Below, one piece after another: positions 30,654 through 39,408 of a DNA stretch of 64,000 nt. Every line of letters begins with the position of its first letter. Within the stretch, counting starts at the first letter, position 1. The stretch comes from Acidimicrobiales bacterium (GTDB taxonomy: Bacteria; Actinomycetota; Acidimicrobiia; Acidimicrobiales; DATDAH01). The notes below the pieces were generated by a model that had not been told where the DNA came from, did not search any database, and was given only the letters and a program-made list of their open reading frames with translations. Made by a program: the position numbers and the translations under genes. The stretch covers positions 1 to 64,000 of the forward strand of contig JAEUJM010000040.1 in assembly GCA_016794585.1 (NCBI GenBank). The letters are read 5' to 3'.

Positions 30654-31577
30654 ATGACCCCCCGCCTCACGGTCGTCGTCAACTTCTACGACATGGCCCG
30701 GGAGGCCCGGCGCACGCTCCACTCGCTGACCGCCGCCTACCAGGGGGTCGACGGCGCCACCTACGAGGTCCTGGCGGTCGACAACGGGTCCTCCGACCCC
30801 CTGGACCCTGAGATGGTGGCCTCGTTCGGGCCGAACTTCCGTCACCTGTCCTTCCAGCCCGAGTGGCCGTCGCCCTCGGCCGCCCTCAACCACGCGGTGG
30901 CCGAAGGGCGAGGTGAGCGGGTGATGCTGTGCATCGACGGCGCCCGCATCCTCTCGCCCGGCATCCTGCGCACCACGAACCGGGCCTTCCGGGCCTTCGA
31001 CAACCCGTTCGTGTACACGCTCGGCATGCACCTCGGGCACCAGGTCCAGAACGACGCCATCCGGGCCGGGTGGACGCAGTCGGACGAGGACGCCCTGCTC
31101 GCCTCGGTGCCCTGGGAGTCGGACGGGTACGAGCTGTACCGCGTCGCCTCGGTGGCCCCGTCGAGCAAGGAGGGCTTCTTCTCGGCCCTGGCCGAGAGCA
31201 ACTGCGTGGCCCTCTCCCGTGCGCAGTACGACCGGATGGGCGGCTACGACGAGGCCTTCCGCTCCCCCGGCGGCGGCCTGGTCAACCTCGACTTCATGAA
31301 CCGGGCCCGGCTCGATCCCACCGTCGACCCGGTGATGCTCCTCGGCGAGGCCACGTTCCACCAGATGCACGGCGGCGTGGCCACCAACTCGGCGCGCAAC
31401 CCCGACGAGGTCCACCCCTTCGGGGCCTTCGCCGCCGAGTACGAGCAGGTGCGAGGCCGGGCCTACGAGACGGTCGAGCGGCCGCCCCACTTCCTCGGCA
31501 CACTGCCGGCGCAGTGCGACCTCGTCGCCCCCCGCTTCCGCCTCCCCGGCGAGCACGACGCGGCTGACGAGGCCTGA
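30654..31577 (+). CDS. GT-A (family 2-like) glycosyltransferase
   Basis: A 307-aa protein starting TPRLTVVVNFYDMAREARRTL, then YEVLAVDNGSSDPLDPEMVA, the GT2 nucleotide-binding core. The usual DXD is replaced by CIDGAR near residue 100, so metal binding is uncertain. Later blocks CVALSRAQYDRMGGYDEAF and EATFHQMHGGVATN correspond to the acceptor-side portion. The sugar and linkage are unknown. It is flanked by two sulfotransferase genes with gaps of 4 and 2 bases, which suggests it makes or extends the glycan they sulfate. Confidence 0.75.
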   Translation: MTPRLTVVVNFYDMAREARRTLHSLTAAYQGVDGATYEVLAVDNGSSDPLDPEMVASFGPNFRHLSFQPEWPSPSAALNHAVAEGRGERVMLCIDGARILSPGILRTTNRAFRAFDNPFVYTLGMHLGHQVQNDAIRAGWTQSDEDALLASVPWESDGYELYRVASVAPSSKEGFFSALAESNCVALSRAQYDRMGGYDEAFRSPGGGLVNLDFMNRARLDPTVDPVMLLGEATFHQMHGGVATNSARNPDEVHPFGAFAAEYEQVRGRAYETVERPPHFLGTLPAQCDLVAPRFRLPGEHDAADEA

Positions 31578-31579
31578 GG

Positions 31580-32449
31580 GTGGGTCCGCACGACGGCGGG
31601 CGTCCCGACGGCTCCCCGCTCGTCATCGGGGGGCTGGGAGGGAGCGGGACGCGGGTCTACGCCGTGGCCCTGCGCGACGCCGGCGTCGACCTCGGGCGCC
31701 ACTTCAACGCCGCGTTCGACAACCTCGTGTTCACCCTGCTTTTCAAGCGCCCGAGCTGGTTCGCCTCGGCGGGCGACGCCGCCATCGGTCGCCACCTGGC
31801 CACCTTCACCCGCTATTCACGCGACCGGGCCTTCACCCCCGGCGACCTCGCCCGGCTGGCCCGCAGCGTGGTCGACCACGACCCCACGGTCGGCCGGCGG
31901 GAGTCAGCGGAGCGTGCCCGTGCCGCGTTCGCCCGCCGGCCCCGCCCGGAGCGACGGACGGCGCCGGCGTGGGGGTGGAAGGAGCCCAACAGCCACCTGT
32001 TCCTCCCGCAGCTCATCGCCCACTACCCGGGCCTGCGGTTCGTCTACGTGGCCCGTCACGGCCTCGACATGGCCTACAGCGACAACAAGAACCAGCTGCG
32101 CAACTTCGGTGACCAGTTCGGCTTCCCGTTCCCGACCGAGGGCGGGGAGGACGCGGAGGCCGCAGCTCAGCTCGGCTACTGGATCCACATGACTGATCGG
32201 GCCTTCACCCTCGGCGAGGAGCTCGGCGACCGCTTCCTGTACCTGCGCTTCGACGACCTGTGTGCCGAGCCCGAGGCCGAGCTGCGCCGCCTGCTCGACT
32301 TCGCGGGCGTCGCCCCGGGGGCCGACCTCGCCGAGATCGCCGCCAAGGTGCAGACGCCGGCGTCGGCGGGCCGGTGGCGCGACCACGCCGACCACCCCTT
32401 CACCGACGACCAGCTGGAGGCCGTCCGCCGCTTCGGCTTCGACGTCTGA
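31580..32449 (+). CDS. P-loop sulfotransferase family protein
   Basis: A 289-aa protein. The loop LVIGGLGGSGTRVYAVAL near residues 15-32 is a GSGTR variant of the 5'-phosphosulfate loop. WGWKEPNSHLFLPQL and FVYVARHGLDMAYSDNKNQL provide the 3'-phosphate-type Arg/Ser segment, and FLYLRFDDLCAEPEAELRRL is typical of the sulfotransferase C-terminal half. The GTG start is two bases after the previous stop. It is the last gene of the rightward accA3 unit and converges with the secreted propeller gene 19 bases away. Confidence 0.72.
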   Translation: MGPHDGGRPDGSPLVIGGLGGSGTRVYAVALRDAGVDLGRHFNAAFDNLVFTLLFKRPSWFASAGDAAIGRHLATFTRYSRDRAFTPGDLARLARSVVDHDPTVGRRESAERARAAFARRPRPERRTAPAWGWKEPNSHLFLPQLIAHYPGLRFVYVARHGLDMAYSDNKNQLRNFGDQFGFPFPTEGGEDAEAAAQLGYWIHMTDRAFTLGEELGDRFLYLRFDDLCAEPEAELRRLLDFAGVAPGADLAEIAAKVQTPASAGRWRDHADHPFTDDQLEAVRRFGFDV

Positions 32450-32468
32450 CGCCCGCCCGACCCCGGTC

Positions 32469-34295
32469 TCAGGCCTGGGGGATCCAGCCGCTGAGGTTCA
32501 TCTTCCAGGCGCTGTCGGCGGTGGTTCCCGGGGCGTACCAATAGATGTCCTGGGTGCCCTCGCCGTTGAGGTCGAGGGCGAAAGGCTGGTAGTTGCCGCC
32601 GACCCGGAGGTCGGCCGACTCCTTCGCGAAGTACGGCAAGGTGTTGGCCCGACCCCGCCACAAGCTGTCCTTGGTGGACCCGGGGCCGTACCAGAGCAGG
32701 TCGGCCCGGAAGTCGCCGCTGATGTCGGCGAGGACGGGCCGGTAGTTCTGCCTGGCGCCCACCTGCTCGTTGACCTTGGCGAAGCTGCCATCGGCGCGGC
32801 CGAACCAGAGCTGGACCTGCCCGGTGCCCGAGTTGTACCAGAGCAGGTCGTCCCGGAAGTCGCCGTTGACGTCACCCGAGCGCACGGCGCTGTTGGCCGG
32901 TACCTGCGCCGAGCCGTTCGTGTAGCCGTTGTCGGTGTAGCGCCGGACGGTGCTCAGCCGACCCCCCTCCGCGAAGAGGATGTCCGAGTGCCCGTTCCCG
33001 TCGAAGTCGCCGGCCACCGGCCAGACGTTGGCGTTGCCGCCGGCGGTCGCGGCGACCGTGGTGAAGTCTCCCCCCTGACCGCCCTGCCAGATGCGGTCCC
33101 GGGCCGCGCCCGGGCCGTACCAGAAGATGTCGTCGATGCCGTCGTCGTTCCAGTCGCCGCTCACCGGCCGGTAACCGGGCCCGACGGTCAGCGCCTCGTT
33201 GGCGAACTGACCGGTGGCCCCCGACGAGATGGCCAACGTGTCGCCGCCGGCGTTCGGGGCGTACCAGAAGATGTCGTCGCGCCGGTCGCCGCTGAACTCG
33301 CCGGCGATCGGGAAGAACGAGCCTCGCTGGGACACCGACACCGGGCCCCACCGGGGCGGCTTCGTCGACGCGCCCGTGTACGCGTAGAGGGTGGTGGTCT
33401 GACACGCCCGCACGGGGACCTCGTAGAAGCGACGCAGCGAGTGGCCGGACCCGACGTAGGCGTTGACGCTGTAGCGCTGGTCCGGCGCGATGCCATCGAA
33501 GGTCTGATTGGCGGCGACCCGGGTCGTGCCCTGGGCCCGGAAGCCCTGGATGCCCGAGGGCGGGTTGTTCTCCGAGAGCGCGAGGAAGTCGTCGATCACC
33601 GCGTTGTTGGCGTGCAGGACCCGGATGGAGCCCGTGGTCCCGCCGGGCTGGTCGCAGTTCAGCGGCAGGCGGAGGCGCACGTCCGACAGCCCGGTCGCCG
33701 GGATGACCACGCGGCGCTTGGACACCCCGCCGTAGTGGGACCAGTTCCCGGTGGTGCGGTCGCCGACCGACGGGCTGCGGGGATACACCTCGAAGGTGAA
33801 GTCGTACGCGGTGTCGGGCACCACGAAGCGCCAGGTGTCGGTACCGCCCACGTCGGAGCCCTCGAGGGGGATGTCCTCGTTGATGCTGAGGGTGTCGGCG
33901 TACTGCGCGGCGTTGGGGTTCACCGTGCCGTTGAGCCGGAGGAACTGCCCGGCCGCGTTGCGCAGCACCAGGCTGATCTGGGCGTTGACGAAGCGTCCGT
34001 CGATCCCCTTGATGGTCCCGGAGATCACCCGCCCGCCCTCCGGCGCCTCGGTCCTCTCGGGCGCCCCGGCCTCGGCTGGCGCCGCCTCGACGGCCGTGGG
34101 AGGGGTGGCCACGGTCGTGGGCGAGGTCGTCGGCTCGACGACGGTCGTCGACGTCGTCAGTATCGAGGGCGTCGTCGGTGGCGACGACGTCGTGGTCGCG
34201 GCCGGGCCCTCCTGCGCCCCTGCCGACGGCATCAGCGCCGTGCCGGCCGCGCATGCAGCCACCAGCAGGGCGGTCCCCCAGGCCTGTCGCATCAC
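32469..34295 (-). CDS. secreted protein with six WYGPG/FG-GAP-like repeats
   Basis: A 608-aa protein. It has a signal peptide (TALLVAACAAGTALMPSAGA), a Thr/Pro-rich stalk, a beta-rich domain of about 200 residues with paired Cys, then six repeats of about 50 residues with the pattern P-x-x-[GA]-[DE]-[FWIL]-x-G-x-x-x-D-[ID]-x-[WL]-[YF] then a PG/SG turn and D-x-x-W. These FG-GAP/VCBS-like blades should fold as a six-bladed, probably Ca-binding propeller outside the cell. The same six-repeat block ends the amidase at 58817. GTG 34295 overlaps the upstream stop; ATG 34292 is equally possible. Function unknown. Confidence 0.78.
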   Translation of the reverse strand: MMRQAWGTALLVAACAAGTALMPSAGAQEGPAATTTSSPPTTPSILTTSTTVVEPTTSPTTVATPPTAVEAAPAEAGAPERTEAPEGGRVISGTIKGIDGRFVNAQISLVLRNAAGQFLRLNGTVNPNAAQYADTLSINEDIPLEGSDVGGTDTWRFVVPDTAYDFTFEVYPRSPSVGDRTTGNWSHYGGVSKRRVVIPATGLSDVRLRLPLNCDQPGGTTGSIRVLHANNAVIDDFLALSENNPPSGIQGFRAQGTTRVAANQTFDGIAPDQRYSVNAYVGSGHSLRRFYEVPVRACQTTTLYAYTGASTKPPRWGPVSVSQRGSFFPIAGEFSGDRRDDIFWYAPNAGGDTLAISSGATGQFANEALTVGPGYRPVSGDWNDDGIDDIFWYGPGAARDRIWQGGQGGDFTTVAATAGGNANVWPVAGDFDGNGHSDILFAEGGRLSTVRRYTDNGYTNGSAQVPANSAVRSGDVNGDFRDDLLWYNSGTGQVQLWFGRADGSFAKVNEQVGARQNYRPVLADISGDFRADLLWYGPGSTKDSLWRGRANTLPYFAKESADLRVGGNYQPFALDLNGEGTQDIYWYAPGTTADSAWKMNLSGWIPQA

Positions 34296-35143
34296 GCCGT
34301 CCCGTCCGTCAGGGCGTCGATCAGACGCCGATCCTCCACCAACTCACCACTCGCCAACCCACGCGCCACCGCCGGCGGGTCGAGCACCACCTTGGCATAC
34401 ACGTCGCCGAACTCGCCTCGACGCTGCGCGTCGAGGAGCCGACGCCAGCGCCGCCCATAGCGCTCGGGCACGTCGTGGTTGCGCTCGTAGGCCGCGCCCC
34501 CCTTCGCGATCTTGTTGGCGAACTGTGCCTCGCTGCGGATCGGGAAGTGCAGGATCTCCATGGCGACCTCCTCGGTCACCTCGCCACGGCCCGGCCACTG
34601 CACGTCGTGGTTGCCCTGGAGCACCCGGGCCTCGGGGTGGGCGCGGTGCGCCATCTTGGGCTGGATGGGGCCCTGCTTGATGGGGTCGAAGGGCGTGGCG
34701 TAGCGGACCGTCATGCGCTCGTGGAACGGGCGGTGATCCGCGGAGGCATCGGCCTCGTCTGCGGGGACCACGAAGTTGAACCGGGGCACCAGGACGGCAT
34801 CGGTGCCATCGGGGACGGACTGGAGCGTCGAGCGCAGGTCGCCCTCGACCGGGCACCAGAACTCGTCGGCATCGTTGTTGATCACCCAGTCCGCCCCATG
34901 CTCGGTCGCGGCCAGGCGAGCCATCCGGGTCACCCAGCGGCCCTGGGCGTAGTCGTCGTCGGGCTCGTGGATCAGGCGCAGGACACCCGCCCGCTCGTAC
35001 TCCTCGAGGATCTCCACGGTCCCGTCCTCGGACCGGTTGTCGGTCGCGATCACGAAGTCCACACCGCGGTCGAGGTGGAAGTCGAGGTTGGCGCGGACGA
35101 TGTCCTCCTCGTCGCGGACGAGGAGGGTCATCACGAAGCGCAC
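34292..35143 (-). CDS. glycosyltransferase family 2-like protein
   Basis: A 283-aa protein starting VRFVMTLLVRDEEDIVRANL. It has FVIATDNRSEDGTVEIL, WVINNDADEFWCPVEGDL with a DADEFW motif typical of the Glyco_tranf_2_4/GT92-like group, and FPIRSEAQFANKIAKGG near the end. Such enzymes are GT-A glycosyltransferases with an Asp-rich metal site. The GTG start is one base after the stop of the upstream sulfotransferase gene, and its stop overlaps the propeller gene. It lies downstream of Wzm/Wzt, so it probably contributes to the exported glycan (inference). Confidence 0.78.
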   Translation of the reverse strand: MRFVMTLLVRDEEDIVRANLDFHLDRGVDFVIATDNRSEDGTVEILEEYERAGVLRLIHEPDDDYAQGRWVTRMARLAATEHGADWVINNDADEFWCPVEGDLRSTLQSVPDGTDAVLVPRFNFVVPADEADASADHRPFHERMTVRYATPFDPIKQGPIQPKMAHRAHPEARVLQGNHDVQWPGRGEVTEEVAMEILHFPIRSEAQFANKIAKGGAAYERNHDVPERYGRRWRRLLDAQRRGEFGDVYAKVVLDPPAVARGLASGELVEDRRLIDALTDGTA

Positions 35144-35144
35144 G

Positions 35145-36233
35145 TCAGTGGTGCCCGCCCGGCAGGCGCCGGCGCAGGGCCAGGTAGGCCCGGATGGGCG
35201 CCCGCCCCCGAATGCGGTCGAGCGAGGCCTGCAGCTCGGCGATCTGCGCCCGTGCCGCCATGACGTCGGTGGCGAGGGCCGAGGCCTCGGCGCTGCGGCG
35301 CTCGAGCTCCTGGTGGAAGAACAGGGTCTGGCGGTCGAGCCCGGCACGGGCCTCGTCCATGCCGGCCCGAAGGCGGATGCTCTCGTCCTCGAACTCGCTC
35401 ATGCGCGCGTGCTCGTCGAAGGCGACCTGGATCCGAGGCGTCTCGGGACCGAGGGGATCGGCGGGAACCGCGTCGTGGGGGCCCACCAAGGCCCGCGACC
35501 GCTCGTAGAGGTCCCGCTGCTCGTCCGACACTGCGGGATCGCCGGTGAGCGCGTCGCCGTCCGCCTCGTGGTGGCGCTCTCCTTCGTCGAGCGACGACGC
35601 GGCCGCGGTCCGCGCCGCGCCGTCGGGCGCGAGGCCCGTGTGTGCGGCCACGAAGTCGCCGAGGGCCTCCACCACGTCTTCGGGGCGGGCGACCACGGCG
35701 TCGTAGTCGACGACCAGGGCGGGCCGGCCCGCCAGGTGGGTCCAGAGGGAGCGCAGGTACCGCTCCCACAGTGCCATGGCGTAGGCGGGGGCGAACCCGT
35801 TGCGGCGTTCCAGCGAGGCCGCGATCTCGACGGGGTGGCGGAGACAGACCACCGCCGGGGGGCGGGCACCCAGTACCTCGTGCCAGAACGGCAGGGTCAG
35901 GCAGAGCCGCGGGTCCTTCCACGTCCAGGGGGCGTCGGGCAACACGTCGGCCGCGAGGGCGCGGGCCTCGTCACCGGGGGCGCCAGTCGCCGCTGCGGCG
36001 AGGCCGGACAGATCGCCCGGCGGGCCCGACCAGCGTCCACCGGCGGCGCGCAGGAGGTCGTCGTTGCACTCGGTCAGGGCGCTGATCTCCCAGTGACCCG
36101 ATCGGTTGGAAGGCGCCGCCTCCATGAGATCGCCGCGTCGTCCCGTCTCGAGACCGAGCAGGCCGAGGGCGCGCGTGAGGGCCGAGGTGCCGCTGCGGTG
36201 CATGCCCAGCACGAGGACGCCCGGCGCCGTCAC
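35145..36233 (-). CDS. P-loop sulfotransferase with C-terminal coiled coil
   Basis: A 362-aa protein. The phosphosulfate loop is VLVLGMHRSGTSALTRALG at the N-terminus, followed by WTWKDPRLCLTLPFWHEVLG and the 3'-phosphate segment VVCLRHPVEIAASLERRNG. The sulfotransferase fold ends near residue 235. The last 90 residues are a predicted coiled coil rich in Glu, Arg and Ala, ending in a basic tail. GTG 36233 is chosen because GGGAG lies about 9 bases upstream; GTG 36251 is the alternative. The coiled coil could tie it to the ABC exporter or a glycosyltransferase (inference). It follows the Wzt gene by 25 bases. Confidence 0.78.
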   Translation of the reverse strand: MTAPGVLVLGMHRSGTSALTRALGLLGLETGRRGDLMEAAPSNRSGHWEISALTECNDDLLRAAGGRWSGPPGDLSGLAAAATGAPGDEARALAADVLPDAPWTWKDPRLCLTLPFWHEVLGARPPAVVCLRHPVEIAASLERRNGFAPAYAMALWERYLRSLWTHLAGRPALVVDYDAVVARPEDVVEALGDFVAAHTGLAPDGAARTAAASSLDEGERHHEADGDALTGDPAVSDEQRDLYERSRALVGPHDAVPADPLGPETPRIQVAFDEHARMSEFEDESIRLRAGMDEARAGLDRQTLFFHQELERRSAEASALATDVMAARAQIAELQASLDRIRGRAPIRAYLALRRRLPGGHH

Positions 36234-36258
36234 CGGCGGGCGCTCCCGCACGGCGGGG

Positions 36259-37569
36259 TCAGCCGACAGCCTTCTCCTCCGTGGCACGGGAGGACGCGCT
36301 GGCGGCCGCCAGGCCCGCCTTCGCGGTGCCGGTGTGCTTGGGGAAGGTCCACTCGCCGCCGAGGTCGACGAACCCGGCCTTCTCGTTGCTGCGGCCCGGC
36401 TGCACATGGAGCAGGAACTCACGCTCGTGGTGGTCGAAGCGGTGCAGCGAGTGGCTGTCGGTGACGGTGACGCTGAGGTGGTAGTCGCCCGGCACGAGGG
36501 GCAGGGACGGCATCTTGTAGTAGATCGTGCCCTCGCCTTCGAGGGTGCCGGTCTCGAACTCCGCCAGCTTCGTGCTGGGCTCGCCCACGAGGGCGCCGCC
36601 GTCATGGTGGAAGCCCAGCTTGAACACCGGGTTCTCGACCGGCTTCGTGCAGGAGTAGTGGAGGCGCACCACGAGCGGATCACCGGTGGCACCCACCGGC
36701 GTGGGCTTGAGGCGGGCGCTGATGTAATCGACCTTCTCGATCTTGATCTCGCCGGTGCCGGACGGGCGACCCAGCGCGCCGACCTTGCGGCCACCGGCCT
36801 CGCCCAGGCGCTCGCCCTCCTGGTCGTTGACCTTCTTCAGGTACTCCTTGGTCACCTTGACGGCCTTGCCCTCGTGGAGGAGCTTGCCCTTCTCGAGCCA
36901 CGCGGCGTTGTCGCACATGGTCTGCACCAGGCCCATGTTGTGCGTGACCATCACGATGGTCACCCCCTTCTGGCGCAGGGAGTAGAGGTGGTCGAAGCAA
37001 CGGCGCTGGAACGCCTCGTCGCCGACGGCGATGACCTCGTCGATGAGCAGGATCTCGGGGTTGACGTTGACCGCCACCGAGAAGCCCAGACGAACGTACA
37101 TGCCGCTCGAGTACACCTTCACCGGGGTGTCGATGAACTTCTCGAGGCCGGCGAACTCGATGATTTCGTCGACCTTGCTGGCGATCTCGCGCCGGCCGAG
37201 GCCGAGGATGGAGGCGTTGAGGAAGATGTTCTCCCGGCCCGAAAGCTGCGGGTGGAAGCCGGCGCCCAGCTCGAGCAGCGCCGAGATGCGGCCGTGGGTG
37301 ACGACCCGACCGCTCGTCGGCCGGTAGATGTTGGCCATCATCCGCAACAGGGTGGACTTGCCCGACCCGTTGTGGCCCACGAGGCCGTACATCGTGCCGT
37401 GGGGGATGGTCAGCGACACGTCGTCGAGCGCCTTGAACATCTCGTAGCGCGCCTTGGAGCCGCGGGTGACGCGGTCCTTCAGGTGCATGGGCTTCTCGTT
37501 GTAGAGACGGAAGTCCTTCGAGACGTGCTCGACCTGGATCGCCGGCGACCCCGGCTCGTAGGCGCTCAC
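36259..37569 (-). CDS. wzt: ABC transporter ATP-binding protein for polysaccharide export (Wzt-like)
   Basis: A 436-aa protein. The N-terminal ATPase domain has AIQVEHVSKDFRLYNEK, Walker [16 protein letters not shown], the variant signature YSSGMYVRLGFSVAV characteristic of Wzt/TagH-type exporters, Walker B ILLIDEVIAVGDEAF and the H-loop VTHN. From about residue 250 there is a beta-sandwich Wzt_C-like domain (DPLVVRLHYSC, DYHLSVTVTDSH), which in O-antigen exporters recognises the capped chain end. The GTG overlaps the Wzm stop. With Wzm it would export an undecaprenyl-linked polymer across the membrane. Confidence 0.92.
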   Translation of the reverse strand: MSAYEPGSPAIQVEHVSKDFRLYNEKPMHLKDRVTRGSKARYEMFKALDDVSLTIPHGTMYGLVGHNGSGKSTLLRMMANIYRPTSGRVVTHGRISALLELGAGFHPQLSGRENIFLNASILGLGRREIASKVDEIIEFAGLEKFIDTPVKVYSSGMYVRLGFSVAVNVNPEILLIDEVIAVGDEAFQRRCFDHLYSLRQKGVTIVMVTHNMGLVQTMCDNAAWLEKGKLLHEGKAVKVTKEYLKKVNDQEGERLGEAGGRKVGALGRPSGTGEIKIEKVDYISARLKPTPVGATGDPLVVRLHYSCTKPVENPVFKLGFHHDGGALVGEPSTKLAEFETGTLEGEGTIYYKMPSLPLVPGDYHLSVTVTDSHSLHRFDHHEREFLLHVQPGRSNEKAGFVDLGGEWTFPKHTGTAKAGLAAASASSRATEEKAVG

Positions 37570-38417
37570 AGCTCCTCGCTCACGTTGAGGGATTTGGCCC
37601 GGAAGACGTACCAGCCGACCACGAGTGACAGCAGCGCCCAGGCCAGGCAGGCGAGGCACCGGTTGAGCGACGGCACCTCGAGGTACCAGACCAGGTCGCG
37701 TGCCGCCCCCACGTAGGAGGCCATCGGGTTGAACTTCAACAAGGTGGCGATGCTGAAGGGCCCGAGCTCCTTCGCCCCCACCACGTTCACGTTCCACACG
37801 ATCGGGGTGCAGTAGAAGAGCAGCTGCATGAAGATGGAGATCAGGTACTCGACGTCGCGGTAGTAGACGTTGGCGAGACTCAGCACGAGGCCGAGCCCGA
37901 TCGAGAACGCGATGACCAGGGCCACGAGCACCGGCCAGAGCAGGAACGTCCACGAGAAGTTCCCCAGGAGGATCAGGACCAGCATCAAGATCCCGGTCTC
38001 GATGGTGGCCTGGACCAGCACCGCCAACACGTTGGCGACCGCCGGGCACTCCGGCGGGAAGTACACCTTCTTGAGCAGCGAGGCGTTCATGTTCAGCGCC
38101 TGGATCGAGCCGTTCACCGTGTTGGCGAACATGTTCCACACGACGAGGCCCGAGAACAGGTAGACCGCGAAGAGCGTGGTGCCGTTGGCCGACTCGGGCG
38201 CCTGGCCGCCGAGGAAGGTGCCGAAGACCAGGGTGAAGACCGCGAGCGTCGACAGGGGGTTCAGGAGCGACCAGAGCCAGCCCAGGACGCTCTTCTTGTA
38301 CTTCGCCTTGAACTCGCGCTCGGTCAGGTTGACGATGAGCGTGCGGTACGTCCACAACTCGACGAAGGGGAGCTTCGAGGAGAGCTTGACGCCGGCGGGT
38401 GCGGTCGCGGAGGCCAC
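37566..38417 (-). CDS. wzm: ABC-2 type permease for polysaccharide export (Wzm-like)
   Basis: A 283-aa integral membrane protein. A cytosolic N-terminus with VNLTEREFKAKYKKSVLGWL is the conserved amphipathic gate of the TagG/Wzm family. Six hydrophobic segments follow, including LSTLAVFTLVFGTFLGG and VYYRDVEYLISIFMQLLFY. It pairs with the overlapping Wzt gene. The GTG start is directly preceded by two tandem hairpins and no Shine-Dalgarno. A TAGCCT promoter-like hexamer lies about 58 bases upstream. Confidence 0.92.
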   Translation of the reverse strand: MASATAPAGVKLSSKLPFVELWTYRTLIVNLTEREFKAKYKKSVLGWLWSLLNPLSTLAVFTLVFGTFLGGQAPESANGTTLFAVYLFSGLVVWNMFANTVNGSIQALNMNASLLKKVYFPPECPAVANVLAVLVQATIETGILMLVLILLGNFSWTFLLWPVLVALVIAFSIGLGLVLSLANVYYRDVEYLISIFMQLLFYCTPIVWNVNVVGAKELGPFSIATLLKFNPMASYVGAARDLVWYLEVPSLNRCLACLAWALLSLVVGWYVFRAKSLNVSEEL

Positions 38418-38448
38418 GGGTCAGCCGACCCGGGCCGCGGCGCGGCCC
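38418..38448 (-). promoter_or_regulatory. two tandem hairpins abutting the Wzm start codon
   Basis: On the minus strand GGGCCGC/GCGGCCC (38432-38448, 7 bp, 3-base loop) is followed by GGGTC/GACCC (38418-38431), which ends at the base before the GTG start. They could mask translation initiation, or terminate the upstream operon. Confidence 0.45.
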
Positions 38449-38474
38449 TCGATTGAACGACACATGATCGTCAC

Positions 38475-38480
38475 AGGCTA
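38475..38480 (-). promoter_or_regulatory. putative -10 (TAGCCT) of wzm-wzt
   Basis: TAGCCT on the minus strand, upstream of the hairpin pair, would give a structured leader of roughly 50 bases before GTG 38417. Confidence 0.35.
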
Positions 38481-38505
38481 CGGCACCGCGCGGGCGGCCC
38501 ACCAT

Positions 38506-39408
38506 TCACGGCAGGTACCCGAAGCGACGTAGGCCCTCGGCCCCGAGGCGCTCCGCGTGAGCGAGCGACTCCTCGTCGAACGCCTCCTTGTAGGCGCCGA
38601 TCCCGGCCTGGTCGATGGCGCCGAACGTGCGGGCGTGGTGGGGCATGTCCGGGTGGTTCGAGGCCTGCTGACGGCGCTCGACGTCGACCATCGCGGGGTC
38701 GTAGTCCAGCCCGAGGTGGGCGCAGCAGGCCGCCAACTCGGTCTCGGGGTCGCGCACGAGATCCTCGTAGCGGAGGAAGTGGTAGCGCTCGTCCGAGCCC
38801 TGGAGGCGGTTGCTGGCGAAGATGTTGTCCGTGGACCAGAAGCGGGGGTACCCGTAGCGCAGGCGAGGGATCCACCCCAGCTTGTGCATCGACACCATCA
38901 CGTCGCGGACGTCGCGCACGATGTGGATGACCTTGACGAACATGAACAGGCGGTTGTCGAGCAGGATGCGCATGAACTGGAGGTCGTTGGGCGACTTGTC
39001 CCCCGCCACCCGCACGCCGGCCACCCGCGCCACCTCGTTGTAGAGCGACACGATCACGCCGGGCACGGTGTACTCGGCCAGCTCGACCACCTCTCGCACG
39101 CGGTCGGGGGTGAGGTACCGACCGATGCTGTCGGCGTAGCGCGCCGACCCGCAGATGAGCTCGGTGACCAGCCGGCGGCCGAGGACCGGGTCGGGGATGC
39201 GGTCGATCAGGAACGCCGTGGGGACGATGAAGTCGGTCTCGTCGGGCACGACGAGCTGGGGGTGGGCGTTCAGGCACTGGGCCAGCAGGGTCGTGCCCGA
39301 CCGCGCCGAGCCGAGGATGATGAAGCTGTTGTAGGTCCGCCGGTCCTCGTCCTCGTCGATCACCGCCGGCACCTGCGGCTCAGGCGGCCGTTTGCCCATC
39401 GAGGTCAT
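38506..39408 (-). CDS. P-loop sulfotransferase family protein
   Basis: A 300-aa protein of the Sulfotransfer_3 type. The phosphosulfate loop is FIILGSARSGTTLLAQCLNA, with ELLDN-type spacing before FMFVKVIHIVRDVRDVMVSM, the 3'-phosphate-binding Arg/Ser segment, and YHFLRYEDLVRDPETEL in the C-terminal half. It is the most canonical of the five sulfotransferases here. The ATG overlaps the stop of the RDD gene (ATGA), and Wzm lies 88 bases downstream. Its position beside the exporter suggests that the exported glycan or its lipid carrier is sulfated (inference). Confidence 0.82.
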   Translation of the reverse strand: MTSMGKRPPEPQVPAVIDEDEDRRTYNSFIILGSARSGTTLLAQCLNAHPQLVVPDETDFIVPTAFLIDRIPDPVLGRRLVTELICGSARYADSIGRYLTPDRVREVVELAEYTVPGVIVSLYNEVARVAGVRVAGDKSPNDLQFMRILLDNRLFMFVKVIHIVRDVRDVMVSMHKLGWIPRLRYGYPRFWSTDNIFASNRLQGSDERYHFLRYEDLVRDPETELAACCAHLGLDYDPAMVDVERRQQASNHPDMPHHARTFGAIDQAGIGAYKEAFDEESLAHAERLGAEGLRRFGYLP

